Shown here piece after piece: positions 1 through 15,000 of a stretch of 64,000 bases of DNA. The stretch comes from Euptelea pleiosperma (Eukaryota > Streptophyta > Magnoliopsida > Ranunculales > Eupteleaceae), in the NCBI GenBank assembly GCA_035048495.1, contig CM068540.1:6246829-6310828 (forward strand), read 5' to 3'. The notes under the pieces are model-generated. The model had not been told where the DNA came from and ran no database searches. It saw only the letters and a program-made list of their open reading frames with translations. The number at the start of each line of letters is the position of its first letter. The first letter of the stretch is position 1. Both the position numbers and the translations under genes were made by a program.

Positions 1-6
1 TGGCAG
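1..6 (+). CDS. F-box/LRR gene: end of upstream exon
   Basis: TGG CAG (Trp-Gln) followed directly by the donor GTATTA. It reads in phase 0 into the next exon (WQ then VLDLHEM), as expected for the end of the F-box-like region. The rest of this exon is outside the window. Confidence 0.65.
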
Positions 7-3000
7 GTATTATTCTCCTCTCTACTCTATAGTCTATCCTCCCCCCCCTATTTAGCTCATTAACCGTCTGATATTGAATTAAATCAGGTTCTTGATTTGC
101 ATGAGATGAATAATGCTGGCGAGCGACTGATTGCGGCTCTTTCATTGGTATATATTTTATTTATTTATTTTGCTTTAAGATGGATGATATTTGTTGCAGA
201 TCTTGAGATGAATAGCAAAGCTAATTTCCACTAATCCTATTATGAATAAGTATTGTAATAAGTTGCATGAGATATACTATATCATCAATTGGTTCTAGGA
301 CAATTTCAAATTACGTTGGTTTCAATCAATTTGTACTGATTATAAATGGTGATTCCATGCTGGTGGGATTTATATCTTCCAGTCCAGATACCGCCATATC
401 GAATGGATAAATCTTGAATTTGCACAAGACATTGAAGACAGACATCTCTCTCTTCTCAAAAGCAAGGTAGCGTTTCTGATTTTAATTTGAATTGACTTTG
501 TCACTTTCTTAAGTTTGTGTTCTATTGTTACTCTGATATGACAGAGCAACAGAATGTAGGTTTAGGTCGCATAAACGCTGGTTCGTTTGTTTAGTTGTAA
601 TTGTTAGATGGTAATATGGTGTTATCATTCTTAAGTATTAAGGACAATATGCGGATGGTGTTTTGAATATCCTTGAATATACATAATTTTAACTGTTTTG
701 GTACTTTTAATTTGTCTTTGGTTAAGTGTTTTACATGTCTCTTTGAGTTGTAGGGTAATTTAATCTGCTTTCTAGGTTTAGTAACATAGAGACAAGGGGT
801 GATATTGATACCTGAAGCCAACATTTCTGTTATCCATAGAATGTGATATGATCAACGCATACAGTTCAAACTCAAGGAAAAATTTAGAAGACAGCAATAG
901 GATTGGTTATACTTCATTGAGCAAAATGTTGGACAATCAAGAATCATCAGGTATATAGAATGAATATAGCTGAGATGGGTGAGTGGGAAGATTAGGAAAG
1001 AATATTAGGGAGGAGCACAACTACAGAACCTAGGAGTAGCTCCAATAGGTGATAAAATAGGTGTAAGCAGACTATTAATGACACCACTGAGAAGGGGAGC
1101 TGATGCAAGACATCTAACCAAAGCAAATAAAACTATTAAATAACTCCTCAAATGCAGCCCACATGCATCTTTCCAATGCGGAGACTTCAAGATGCCATGC
1201 ATGTGGGGTCTTTCACTCCCACGATCATGGAGAACTCGAACTGGGGTCCACATAGTCATCAAAGTATAATGACAAAGGAATGGGCCTCATCTGGTACACT
1301 CTACAGGATGTCCTCATCAAGGAGTTTCAAGATAATCATCTTTCACTGGAAGTTTAAATACCAAACTTGATTCTTTTTTTTTTTTATAAGTTGGGATTGA
1401 TATACTAGATTTGATTCCTAAAAAGGGGAGTAAAAGAATTGAAGGATTTTAGGCCAATAAGTTTGGTTAGGAGCATGTACAAAATCTTGTCCAAAATTAT
1501 TGCATTGAGTTTGAGATGCGTTTTCGACAAGATCATGTTGCCTTTCCAATTTGCATTTGTTCTAGGTAGACAAATCTAGATGGGGTTCTCATAGCCAATG
1601 AATGTGTCATTCTAAAATTAAAAGTGGGGAATGTGGCATTTGTAAAACAAACATGGAAAAAGCGTACAATTATGTCAATTGGAGTCTACGTAATATGTCT
1701 ATGGAGAATGGGTTCTAGGATAAAGTGGAGACAATGGATTAAGGTTTGTATCTTCTACGACCTTTTTCTCAGTCTTAGTATATTGATATCTTGCAGGATT
1801 TTTTCACAGTTCTCTGAGCATTTGACAAGCCGATCCTCTCTCTCCATTCTTATTCATTTTTGTGGTGGTAGCTCTCAATAGGCTTATGCAAAATGTGGGT
1901 GAAGGGGGCGTGATAGAAGGTTTTAATGTCGGAAATGGGGGTTCAATCATCTCTCACCTTCAATTTGCTGATGATTCTATTTTCTTCTACAAAGCTTCCC
2001 ATCTTCAATTGCGGTATTTAAGACGTATCCTACTTTGTTTAACAATGTCGGGCTTAAGAATTAACTTCTCCAAGAAAGAAGTGTTTGCAGCTAAGGAAGT
2101 GATTTATAAGGAATTAGCTTTGAACTTGGGCCGCAAGTTTGACACTTTCCATCCTCATATCTTGGCCTCCCTTTAGGTGCAAGTTACATATCACCTTCTT
2201 TGTTGGATCTTGTGGTGAAGCAATTTAAGAGATGACTCCCGTCGTGGAAGAAAGGGACCTCTCTAAAGGACGAAAGGTTACTTTGAATCGCAACACCTTG
2301 TCTAATATGGGTACTTCTTTGAACCGCCCACTTTGCGAAAACTTGGGCTTCTTGAAGCCATGCATAACCCCAATGCCTGCTACAAAAGGACTTGTGGTTC
2401 GATAGTTCGATTGTCGCTCCAAAATAAAAAGAAAAAGCGTTAACTGTTGTAATCTTGGATCGTAACCAGGATAAGAGATTAGGGTTAGAGATGGAAGAGA
2501 GGAGAGGTGAAGAGAATAGGGGAAAGAGGAGAAATCGTGTAGAGCTTAGAATAGCCTACACGATTTCACCCAATATATATATTAAGTGAAGTTTTACAAT
2601 ATTATAAGGGCCCCCTGTAGAATATAAGATATTACAAGTAGGTCCCTGACAACACTCCCCCTCAAGCTGGTGTGAAGATATCTATCATGCCCAGCTTGGA
2701 TAACAGGTGCTCTAAGATCCCTTTAGTTACACCTTTAGTTAACACATCTGCAACTTGATCAGCAGTATGGACATACGGTGTGCAAATAAGTCCTTGACCA
2801 AGCTTCTCTTTGATGAAGTGACGGTCTACCTCAATGTGCTTTGTCCTGTCGTGTTGAACTGGATTATGAGCAATGCTGATGGCTGCTTTATTGTCACAAT
2901 ACAGCTGCATAGACCCTTTGACAGGATATCCGAGCTCACTGAGCATAGTCTTCAACCATAGAAGCTCACATACACCATGAGCCATAGAACGGTACTCTGC

Positions 3001-6000
3001 TTCGGCACTGGAGCGAGCGACAACTGGTTGCTTTTTGCTGCGCCAAGACACCAGATTACCCCCCACATACGTACAGTACCCTGATGTGGAACGTCTGTCA
3101 GTGACTGAACCTGCCCAGTCAGCGTCTGTATAAGCTTCAACTCGCAGGTGTCCATTCTTACTAAACAGGATACCCTTCCCTGGAGCCCCCTTAAGATAGC
3201 GTAACACTCGGTGTGCTGCTTCAAGATGTGGAGAGCGAGGGGCATGCATGAACTGACTGATGACACTGACTGCATATGCAATATCTGGTCGTGTCAGCGA
3301 AAGGTAGATGAGACGCCCAACAAGTCTCTGGAACTGGCCTGTATCAGCAATGGGATCCCCATCAACAAGATTTAGCCGATGTTGCTGCTCTATAGGCGTA
3401 TCGGCTGGTTTAACTCCCAAGTTTCCTGACTCTCGAAGGAGATCAAGTACATACTTTCTTTGTGAGATGAACACACCCTGCTTTGACCTAGCAACCTCAA
3501 TGCCCAGAAAGTATCTCAAGGTTCCCAGATCCTTGATTTCGAACTCTGTGCCGAGGTATTTTTTCAATTTACAAACCTCATCTGGGTCATCTCCTGTGAT
3601 CACGATATCATCCACATACACAATAAGAGCAGTAAGACGACCTTGACTTCTCTTAATGAAAAGAGTGTGGTCCGCCTGACTCTGCGAGTAGCCAATCTTC
3701 TTGACTGCAGAACTGAACCTCTCGAACCAAGCCCTTGGTGACTGTTTAAGCCCATACAAGGCTTTCTTCAGTCTGCACACAAGTTCCTTACTCCCAGTCG
3801 GACTAAACCCTGGAGGACCTGTCATGTAGACCTCTTCCTCTAGATCACCATGGAGGAAGGCATTCTTGACATCCAACTGGTGGAGGGGCCAAGAAAAATT
3901 TGCCGCCAGAGATAATAGAACTCGAACTGAGTTCATCTTGGCCACAGGAGCAAACGTCTCTTGGTAGTCAATCCCATAAGTCTGTGTGTACCCTTTTGCA
4001 ACGAGACGGGCCTTGTACCTGTCGATGCTTCCATCTGCTTTGTATTTCACTGTATATACCCACTTGCACCCCACGGGTTTCTTTCCTCTAGGCAATGGAA
4101 CCAAATCCCAAGTACCATTCTTTTCTAGAGCTGCCATCTCCTCTAGCATGGCTGCTTTCCACTGAGGCTGGCTAAGGGCATCTGAGACACCGGATGGCAG
4201 AGCGACACTGGATAGGGAAGTAGCAAATGCCCTGTAGGATGGTGAGAGCTGCTGATAGGAAACAAAGTGAGAGATAGGGTGCTTGGTAACACAGTTCCGA
4301 ACACCCTTCCGATGAGCAATAGGTACATCAATGTCTATGGGAAGGATAGTAGGAGCAACAGACATATCATCATGAGGATCACTGAGGACACGATTACCTA
4401 GATTGAGTTGGATTTCCTGGCAGTGAGCTTGGATGGTGGACTGTTTCTCTTTTTGACGTCGTCTGGCATATGTCTTCAGTTGCGGATCCTGTGGCACAGT
4501 GTCAGTAGGAGATAAGGACAAGGGTACAGGAGACTCATCAGGCAAATCAAGGGGTACTGGTTGAGGAATCTCCCCCTGTGGAGGTATCGGACTCTCGTCA
4601 ATACTCCCAAGCTCCCCCTGAAGAGAAGTCCGATCAACTGAGAAGAAGGGAAGACTCTCAAAAAAGGTAACATCTAGAGAAACAAACCGACGACGGGTAG
4701 AGGGATGGAAACACCGATATCCCTTCTGAGTGGACGAATAGCCAAGGAACACACAGCGAACGGCTTTCGGATCTAACTTGTCCTTCCTGTGATGGACGTG
4801 AACATAGCAAACACAACCAAAGACCTTAGGTGGAATGGAGAACACAGGACAGGAAGGAAACAGGAGTGAAAGGGGAGACTTCGACCCCAAGACACGAGAA
4901 GGCATCCGATTTATCAAGTAGGATGCCGTCAACACAGCGTCAGCCCAATAACCCTTGGGTACCCGAGTACCAAGAAGAAGTGCCCTAGCAACCTCCAGGA
5001 CATGGCGATGCTTTCGCTCAGCGGTCCCATTCTGTTGAGGTGTATCGGCACATGAAGTCTGATGAAGAATTCCATGCTCTTCAAAGTAGGAGGCAAGGCC
5101 ACTGTACATGTATTCCCCCCCATTGTCAGTGCGTAAGACTTTTAGGGTGGTGCCCAATTGATTGCACACCATTTTATGGAAGGTCTGAAAGATAGTATGC
5201 ACCTCATTTTTTGATTTCATAAGGTAGATCCAAGTGTAACGACTATAGTCATCCACAAAAACCACAAAGTAGCGAAAACCAAAGATAGAAGTGGTGGGAT
5301 TGGGTCCCCAAACATCAGAGTGCACAAGCTGTAAAGGAAACGTACTTTTTTTATTACTGGTCGGAAAAGACACCCGACATTGTTTTGCAAGTACACAAGT
5401 TTCACAGTTGAACTCAAAAAATGGAATAGACGCAAACTGAGGTAACAGACTCTTCATGACCGAAAGCGGTAAATGACCTAGCCTGTTATGCCATCGCATT
5501 AACAGGTCTTTATTAACGCTAGAACTACTGACATTAGCACTAGACTGATGTGCAACAGAATATAAAGTCGGCTGGCTATCGAGCAGGTACAATCCACCAT
5601 CCTCACGACCACTGCCAATCATCCGCCTCGTCTCCAAGTCCTGAAAAACACAGTGAGTAGGAAAAAAGGTAACACTGCAGTTTAGGCTCTTAGTAAGATG
5701 GCTAACAGAAAGCAGGTTAGTGGTGAATTTAGGAACATGAAGTACAGAGGATAAAGACAAAGTAGGTGTGGCAGAGATAGTGCCCTTCCCTGAGATAGAG
5801 GAGAAGGTGCCATCGGCCACGCGGACCTTGTCCTTACCTGAGCAGATATTATAGGTGGAGAAAAGGGATGGCATACCAGTCATATGATCGGAGGCACCAG
5901 AGTCAATGATCCAGGAAGGACCAATGGGTGCCGTAGACACATGGTGGGCTGAATGGGATGTACCTGTCTGAGCAAAGGATGATGTAGGTGGAGAAGGGCC

Positions 6001-9000
6001 ATCAAGCTGAGTAAGTAATTGTCGAAGCCTGTCAATGTCCATGCTAGAGAAGGTGTTGGACTGCCCAGAGGAAGGGGTCACATCAGAGGAATCTTGGCTG
6101 GTGGCATGAGCGGCTGAGGTTCCATGTTTGCTACCAGAGGGCTTCTTTGAGGAGCCTTGCTTCCCCCCAGAGAACTGTGCAGGACGACCATGAAGACTCC
6201 AGCAGGTCTCCCGAGTGTGGCGACGCTTGCCACAGTGATCACATCTGAGTCGATCACGATCATCAAGATCCCCATCCTTCTTGGATGTGGGTTTGCTCAA
6301 TTTCTGAGTGGCCAAGGCAGACTTCTCAGATAAAGGAACATCAGCATCTGTCTTAGAGCTCATGGCTCTCCTCCTGCTGTCCTCGCTCTGGATGTAGGAG
6401 TAGACCTGTGCAATGGTCGACGGCGGTGGATCTCTGCCCAAGATGTTGGCTCGAACTTGCTCATAGCTCTGGTTCAAGCCGCCAAGAAACTCGAATATGC
6501 GTCCGCGTACAATCATCTTTCGGAACTCCGTAGCATCCTTGGTACATGCAGGGGTGTAGGTCTGGTAGTGATCTACCTCTTCCCACTTGCTGCGTAACGC
6601 AGCGTAGTATGATCCCAAAGGAAGATCGCCTTGCTTCAGATGTGCTATCTCCTGCTGAAGTTCATACATCCTAGCAAAATTTCCATCTTGGGAGTAGGTC
6701 TGAGATGCCGTGTCCCATATATCCTTGGCAGTCGGGAGAAAGAGGAAGCCTGTGCTGATCGATGGATGCATGGAATGAAGCAGCCATGACATGACCATCG
6801 AGTTTTCCGCTTCCCACTTCTCAAACGTGGCATCGGAGGAATCAGGTGCAGTGATGCGTCCAGTGATATAGCCGGCTTTGCCTCGTCCGGTGATGTACAT
6901 CTTGGCAGATTGAGACCATGCGAGGTAGTTGGTCCCGTCGAGTTTCACCGTAGTGATCTGTAGGCCCGGGCTGTGATCACCATGACTTCCCAGACTGGGT
7001 GGGGCAACAATGATCTCTGACTTGGCAGAAGATGACTCCTCAGATGTACTCATGGTAGTAGATAAGACTTTTCTGATAAGAAATCACCCAAACTGCTGCT
7101 GTGGAGGTGCAAATCACCTTATTTTTATTTTTAAAGCCTCCTGCGAGCAACGCGAGCAGGATTCAGACCTTTTCGGAACAACTCCTTTATAGATTTTCTA
7201 TTGGAGAAAAAACCACTCGCGGGAAACTTGTGAATGGTTCCGATGACCTAAAAAGGTTCCTGGATAGGTGCGGTAGCACTAGGGAGAGGTTCCGGGCTCC
7301 TCTGAGACCTGCGGCTATGTCCGGAGGGTCTTCTCTGACCTTTTGGAAGGGGCGGTTAGGCTTGGTGGCTCTTTTCCAGCCTTCTGGAGTGGGCGGCTAT
7401 GCCTGATAGCTCTTCTCCAGGCTTCTGGAGTGGGCGGCTAGGGTTTCAGGCTCTTCTAAAGCCTGCGGCTATCCATGGGAGATGATCTCCTTCTTTGGAA
7501 AGCCCTTCGCATCGAATTTCGCAATCCCTAGGGTTCTTCAGACCTCTAGGATTGAGCCATGGTTACATAACCATGCTCTGATACCATGTTGTAATCTTGG
7601 ATCGTAACCAGGATAAGAGATTAGGGTTAGAGATGGAAGAGAGGAGAGGTGAAGAGAATAGGGGAAAGAGGAGAAATCGTGTAGAGCTTAGAATAGCCTA
7701 CACGATTTCACCCAATATATATATTAAGTGAAGTTTTACAATATTATAAGGGCCCCCTGTAGAATATAAGATATTACAAGTAGGTCCCTGACAACATTAA
7801 CATGGGTAGTTTTTGTTGGCGTCAAATATAAAGCTGCTAGATGAAGTGCCCTTCTTATCATGACATCACAAAGCCAGTAATCCTTACTTGGGCGACACTT
7901 TTCTCATCCCCACGCCCGAGGTGTTGGAATTTGTGAATTTCTTGTACGTCCAAAAATGAAAAAGAAATTTAGTGAATTTGTTAAAAACGAATCTGTCTTA
8001 GAGACATATCATCCGCTTCTTGAAGATGGTCAAAGCCTCCCAAAATGTGCAAGGGATATGGCTATTCTATTCATGTGATTCAATTAACCTCAAGGATTGA
8101 AATTTCAATTTCGAACTGGTTTTGGTCCAAGTCAAAACCGAAATTTCAGGCGAAACTTTTGGATGAATTTAAATTTTTTGCTGAAATCCTGGAAAAAATA
8201 TAATCGATAAATTAATATCCTTTGTTTATGGAAACAAATTCTTATATTTTTCTCTCTCTATAATCTCTTATAAGATAAGGGAACCTTAATTTTTGTCATT
8301 AATAAGTGAAAGAAGACTTTAATAGAGAAGTTCTCTTTAAATATTCCATAATGTTAGGGATGTCAATTTCGGTCTAGCTTGAAACTGAAATTTCAACCTG
8401 CAATTTCGAATATTTCGTTGAAATTTAAAACCGTGGTTAAACTGGACTCGACCCAATCTGTAATCGCAGTTGCACTGTGCCCAAGAGATAAGGCATTTAA
8501 CCTCTATTATAGAATGCCAAATAATTCTTAAATATTTTGTTAAAAGGACAATTTTGTCAATCAATCAACTCAAAAGAGTCCAATTTACTGACTCAATAGA
8601 GTTTGTACTCTACACAAATCAGTACACAAAATGTCCTCTAAGGATAAGTTAAGGAACAAGTTAAAAGATAAAATCCAATAACCAATTATCACCTACGGTA
8701 TTGGTTATTATATTTCTTTAGACCCTGGATTTTCACTTCTAACAAAGTCAATCTAAGTGGCACACGAAGTCCCTTAGATCAACAGAATGGGAACATGGAG
8801 TCCCTCAAGGTTCTTATAACAAGAGTTAGCATATTCACGCTTGTGGACCAATTTTCTGGCAGTGTAGAATCTGCTGAGATATAATTCTTGGACTCTCTGG
8901 GCTTTTCTCTAAGCCTGGTATGCTTGATCTTGTTTTCTTTTTCTTTTGGAAACCTGAGAAAATATCTCTTCTTTCTCGTCTTTTCTTTCTCTCTCAGAGA

Positions 9001-12000
9001 GACTCCTCTGAGCAGATCTTGACAACCGTACAAGCCTCCTCCCTTTTCTCTTTTTTATTAGAGATTGAGGGTTGGTTAATGCCACTTCATCACTAACTAA
9101 TGGGATTGAGTCTTGACCACAATTTTCTATAGTCAATGCACTCCCCAATGTGACTTGTGCATGCTCCCAAGTGGGTCACAAAGTCCCATGTGGGACTCTT
9201 TTCATTCCCAACCAGATTGCACATATACTATTGGGTCAACCTGCGCCCACCTCGTAAGTCCAAGAGTCAGTTCTAGAGCCTTCTTTGATCAAGTGGTCAG
9301 GCTGTGACATTCAATGGACAACCATAAATAGACTTCAGAACATTGATAACTATCTCCAGGTTCCACTGGACCGAAACAGAGTCTGGATACGATTCACTTA
9401 AGGAACAAAAGACATAAATAAGAAAACAGATTGATGTTTTACTCGGTCCATGTGGGATTATTCCCCCACTCTTAGTATAAAGTATTTTCCTTAAGTTATT
9501 TGCTTATAAAACATACTTAAATGGTTGGGTGTTCAACAGCCCACAACTACAAATTGAATTTTATTTATTTAATTTATTTATATATTTTAAAATTCATTTA
9601 AAACTCTTTTTAATTAAAACATTACAACTCGAAGTGCATTCTCCGTAACCGATCCGTCTTCTTGCTCTACAAAGGCCATTAGTTTCTCTGCTATGGAATA
9701 GTAGTCACTTGGAAACATTTCCCACTGTAGCTGCCCAGACCATGTATGTCATTGTTACTAGTATAAATAAGAGGAAAAGATTATTTTGTTTTTGGCATAG
9801 AAGATAAATGTGTGGGCTATTTTGGGAAAAGAAAGGGAAATTTTTTTCTAAAAAATAATTTTTGTATATGTTTGGCTTATATATGCATCATATCTGGGTC
9901 TGGAACCTAAACTGTGCCTTAGACCTCGAGCCTTGAGGCTTAAGACTCGGCTAGGTGTAGCGTAAGCCTCTTATAAACCCATGATTTCAAGTCTCTGGTT
10001 CTGGATTGGTATCAGCCATAGTTGATATTTATATGTATAATTGATACCATCTGTATCAAAGCGAAACTCTGTTAAACCATTGTGATATGGATGGAAATAT
10101 TGAAACACCTACACGAACATCAAGAAAAATCATAAAAAAATAGGTAACATATGAATATACGAAAGTCTGTAAAATAAAAAAAAATTACATACTTATAATT
10201 GATTTATACCTAAGAATAGTGAGTTGCAGTTCTATCACGCTGATCTGTGGTCTGTCTAGTAAATCTGCATTCCAAGTCCCCTCTTTACACAGTCTATTTT
10301 CATATAAACTTATGTTAATTAACTTTTTCTACCTAGAATACATTGATGAATACAATTAGTGGAATAAATGAGGTTCGAGAGTATTTTTTCTGCTTTTATG
10401 AACATAGAGAACACTGGTTTGAATCCTCTGATACACATCATGTGATATGACCGATACCAAGCCAATACCACCAATAACAGGCCAAAACCAATGATACCAA
10501 GGTGATGCCCTATGATTTCTGAAATATATAGGTATCTTGCCTGGGGATATGTATCTGGCGATACATATTGGTATTTGCCCATACTTTAAACCATGTATGA
10601 ACTAGTTGAGGCTTAAGCCTTGAGGCCAGAACCCTGCACCTCGCCTCAAGGCGTAAGCCTCACACACCTTGAGGTGAGATTTTTAAATTACTGCTCAATT
10701 TTAATAGCCCAAGAACCTATTGGCAGTAGAAATCTTATTAAAAAAATACCCTCTCAACTTGAAACAATCTTTGTAGTATAATAACCTATGTAAAAATGAC
10801 ATGGAGACGTGTTTCAGTGTTGTCGTAGATACAAGTTGTCTAACACGACTCCTTTAAGAAGCCTTAAACCCAGGCACGTCCCTATGCATGTATTGTAATA
10901 TAATATTTTAAATATATTTAATCCAAAAGTTTTTTTTAATAAAAATAAGGAAGAAATATATGAAAAGTAAAAGAAAACATTTTATACGCTATGAAGCTAT
11001 CCAATTACATATTAAATTAGTATATTTTTAAAGAAGACTGTCAAACAAAATACTGTATGGAGGATGGAACACACCAACCCTCTTCAGAAATCCTTTTCTT
11101 AATAGAAAAACATTAATATAATTGGTGACACAGGCATACGTGTCAGGATATGCCTACACTCGTATCGATGTTGATACTTTTATGACATGGTAAAGACCCT
11201 AAAAGTGCCACGTCCTTGTTACATAGATAGTAACATAAATACCGCCTTTAGTTACAATACAATTTGATGTTCATGTTTTTAACATTTCCTATCTATTATA
11301 GTGTGTGGAATCACTTCAAAATTTGAAGTCTCTAAATCTGAATGGCTGCCAAAAGATCTCTGATAAGGGTATTGAAGCTGTAACTAGTGGTTGCCCTAAA
11401 CTCAAGGCCTTCTCTATCTATTGGAATGTAAGGTATTTTCAATTTTCACCTGATCTGTATGTCTTTTGAGAATTTTAACATAGTTGATAGGATAAAATTA
11501 TTCATTGTTAATTATAAAAAAAAAAAAAAAATTCATTGTTACTAATAAACTGTGGGATATGGATGGAGCTCAGGGTAACAGATTTAGGTATAAAGCAATT
11601 GGTGAAGAACTGCAAACATATTGTTGATTTGAACTTGAGTGGCTGTAAGGTATGTGATCTCGACTTGATAAGGAATATGTCCATGCTAGGCTAATATGAG
11701 CATTACATCCTTAAAATGAAATTGTTGCTGTAACTGATTACATCATACGCTTATCTTCCCTTGACTAACTAGTTCATTAATCCTCATTTTATTTATTTAT
11801 TTTTAATTCTGGTGTTCTTGTTGAGATCACGTACATGTTTATTAGAAGTTTAAAAAATGCCTGGACGTTTAGTTATTCACAGTTACACTATAGTATTGCG
11901 GGTTCAATTTAAATAGTTATTGAAGACTGAACAAAGTCAAAACAGTTATAAATTTTAAATACATTTGCATTTGGTGCAAAGATAATCTTATGTCCTTTCT

Positions 12001-15000
12001 CTACCTTGAACAAAAATAGATTTCACGAAATTATCAAAATATTTTTCAAAATATTTCCATCTTCTGGGTTACAAACATGAAATATTAGGTATAGGACAAA
12101 AATATTAAATTTTGCGAAATATGATTAGGCCAAAATATTTTGCATGAACAGTAAATTTTGACCAAGAAACAGTATAAAAATGTATTATTTCGATTGAAAT
12201 CTTTCAACATGTATGGAAACATTTCAACCGATGGTAAGAAACATCCATTTGAGCTCAAAACCACCCCTAATCTCATATTTGATTTAATTAATCCTTCCCC
12301 ATCATTTCTTCATAAAAGACAACCAATCCCTTGTAGATTTCTTGCTTAAAAACCTCGTCAATTAATCGTGAAGACGAATTGAAGCCCATTTTGGGGTTTC
12401 TTTAAATTTGAATGTAAGTGATATTTCTTGTTATTAATTGAATTTTTGTTGTTGTTACTTACTATAAAATATAAATATAGACAGATTATGTGTAAATGCA
12501 TCAATGTGTGGATCTACGATGCATTTATGCCAGATTTGTGCATAGACTGAAGATCATTTAGGGTAAAAATTTGAAATTTGAAGAAAACCTAATGTCGTTG
12601 GGTTTCACCCTAAACATCCATGGTTGTGCATGAATTAATTATATTTTGCTTAATTTAGCCCGATCTACTACTTATTTGGGATACATTTTTTTTTCCAAAA
12701 GAAGTAGTAATTTTTTTATTATTTTAAAAAAAAAATTTAAATTTGAAAAATTAGGCAAGTGCTACAAGTTAATAGTAGATAGGTATTTTAAAATATACAT
12801 AATATTAAGACATTAATGTAAGTGAATTTGGATTCATTAATACCTTTATTTATGACTTTTTTTCATATTTAATAGTAATGAAATAAAATTTATTTAATTA
12901 AATATTAAAAAATTTATAAAACATCAAAAGAAACCCTAGTGAATCAAATCCATGTTTTTAGGATGTAATGAACTTAATTTGATATTATTTGATGATTATA
13001 ATCATTTTCATTATCATTTTTGCTGCTTCTAGGCTGCATTTGGCATTGCGGTTAGTTGCAAATAAGTGCTTCTCAAAAAGTACTTTTTTTTGAATACCTT
13101 AATTTAAGTTATTTTGGGCGTTTCTCACTCTGTTAAAAAAGTGCTTATTTTTATGAAAAAACATTATTACGATGTTTGGTTATGTAATCAGAAGTAGCAT
13201 TTTTTTCTATGGGATTACTTGTCAAATGGCTTATTTACTCTTTAAATAGTAAAGTTGACAGAAATGTCACCCTAGGTGAGCCTTAGCATTCTGGGTTGTC
13301 AATGGGGTGCGCAAATTTATAAAAAGCTTAGCACATTTCGGCTGGGGTAACTCTTAAGCTATATGGCCCATGGGCTGGATTGTAGTTAAAAAAACTCCAA
13401 TCTTGAGAAAGTACATTCAGGATGTAGCTTAGACCCAAGTCCCTCAATCTTTTAGAGGTGGAACACTAACAAATTGATTACTAGAGCCAGATCTTAGCCA
13501 TTAAAATAGGGTTCACTCCAATATTTATCTTTCACTTTCAAAAGAATGAGTTTTAGCATCTTTTTTAATAATGTATTTTTCAGCCCCAAAGTGGCTGGAA
13601 ATTGGCCTAGAATGGCTGGTTATCAAGGTTTAAAATTTCGATTTGGAGGAATGTCTCGGTCAAGTGAAAAACCGAGATAAACTTCAAAACGAAACGAAAC
13701 ATTCACGAAACATTGAAAAAACGAAATTTCCGAAACATTACGAAACATTTACGAAATATTATGAAACATTACGAAACATTCCAAAAAATTACGAAATATT
13801 ATTCAAAATCATTAAATTATATTTTTTATTTATTTTTATTTTTTTGGATTGTATCAGATTGTCTCGGTTTGTCTCGGCGAAACAAACCGAAACATTACGA
13901 AACGAAACGTACGAAACATTGAATGTTTCGTTTCAGTTTCCTTACGAAACGAAACGAAACATACGAAACATTACGAAACATTCCGAAATTTTAAACCATG
14001 CTGGTTATTCAGGTTTTGGCAAAGGAAAGTCTTTGCATACTTGGGACGTCTGAAATCAGAGAATGAAAATATATTGGTAGTACCACCATGAAAATCTCTT
14101 CGACCTCTTCAATCAACTCCTACAATGCTTCAAGAATGATGGTTCGTAGGCTCTCAGGCGTTCAAGCTGAACAGAATTGGTTTAAGGTCGTAATCCATTC
14201 AATGCTCTTTCAAACTTACTGGTCTGCTCCATGCATTCCTTATTTCTCTCTTGTCGACTTAAACAAAAGAAACATCAAAAGGAATGATTCATGAATAATC
14301 CGCCATTACAAGTTCATGTGGCTTTGCACAGAAGCTGAAATTATGAGTTAAATTGCAATTCATAGCACTTCTAGCTGGCAATAGTTAATTACATACAGAG
14401 AAAAGGTTAAGACCCCACCATTTTCCAAATGCAATTCCATTATTACAATCATCGAGGGGGAAATTTCTTAAACGATCCCTAATGGCTAAAACATAATACA
14501 TTTTTGCTGAGAACTGAACCTAGTAGTTCCAGTCAATTCCCATGAAGATTCTTGAATCTTAAGAACTTCCTCAATAGCAGTAGCATTCCACTAAGAAGGG
14601 TAAGATGAAAATTGTGACTCCGGGGGTCAGTGACCCTTGTTAAGCAGTCAATTTCGCGTTTGCTCTAGCATTAGTCAATTAATGAGTTTTCTCAAGACTC
14701 CTTCAGCATGCTTTTCAAACGTAGGTAGAGCCTGCTCATGTTGAACTATGTCAAGACTGTCTCGACACTCAAGCTCCGAAACACAATTAAAAAACCAAGA
14801 TCAAAGATAGTTCATGCAGTAAAGAAATTTTTAGATACAAAGAAACTTTTTTCAATAGGTTAATCTTTATCCAATATTCAACTACAACCAAGGAAATAAA
14901 TTTCCCGAAATTAACGAAATATTTCGCGAAATATTTCCATTTTCTAGGTTACCGACAGGAAAGAATACATACACGAAATGTTTCCATACATGTCGAAATA

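Larger units (their letters stand above)
2445..7796 (-). mobile_element. complete Ty1/Copia LTR retrotransposon
   Basis: Two 210-bp LTRs (2445-2654 and 7587-7796) look identical by eye, begin TGTTG and end CAACA, and are flanked by the 5-bp duplication TTAAC (2440-2444 and 7797-7801). The 5' LTR is on the right because the element is on the minus strand. It has a tRNA-iMet type primer site, a purine tract, and one intact gag-pol frame. Short LTRs suggest an Ale/Retrofit-like lineage, which I cannot confirm. Identical LTRs and an open frame mean a recent insertion into the F-box gene intron. Confidence 0.95.

Noticed and set aside
8779..9148. Lys/Arg/Glu-rich minus-strand frames
   Set aside because: Low-complexity reading of a TTTCTTTCT-rich tract within a probable LTR.
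13643..14091. Basic Lys/Arg/Asn-rich frames
   Set aside because: Translation of the GAAACATT repeat core of a MITE bounded by an 8-bp duplication.
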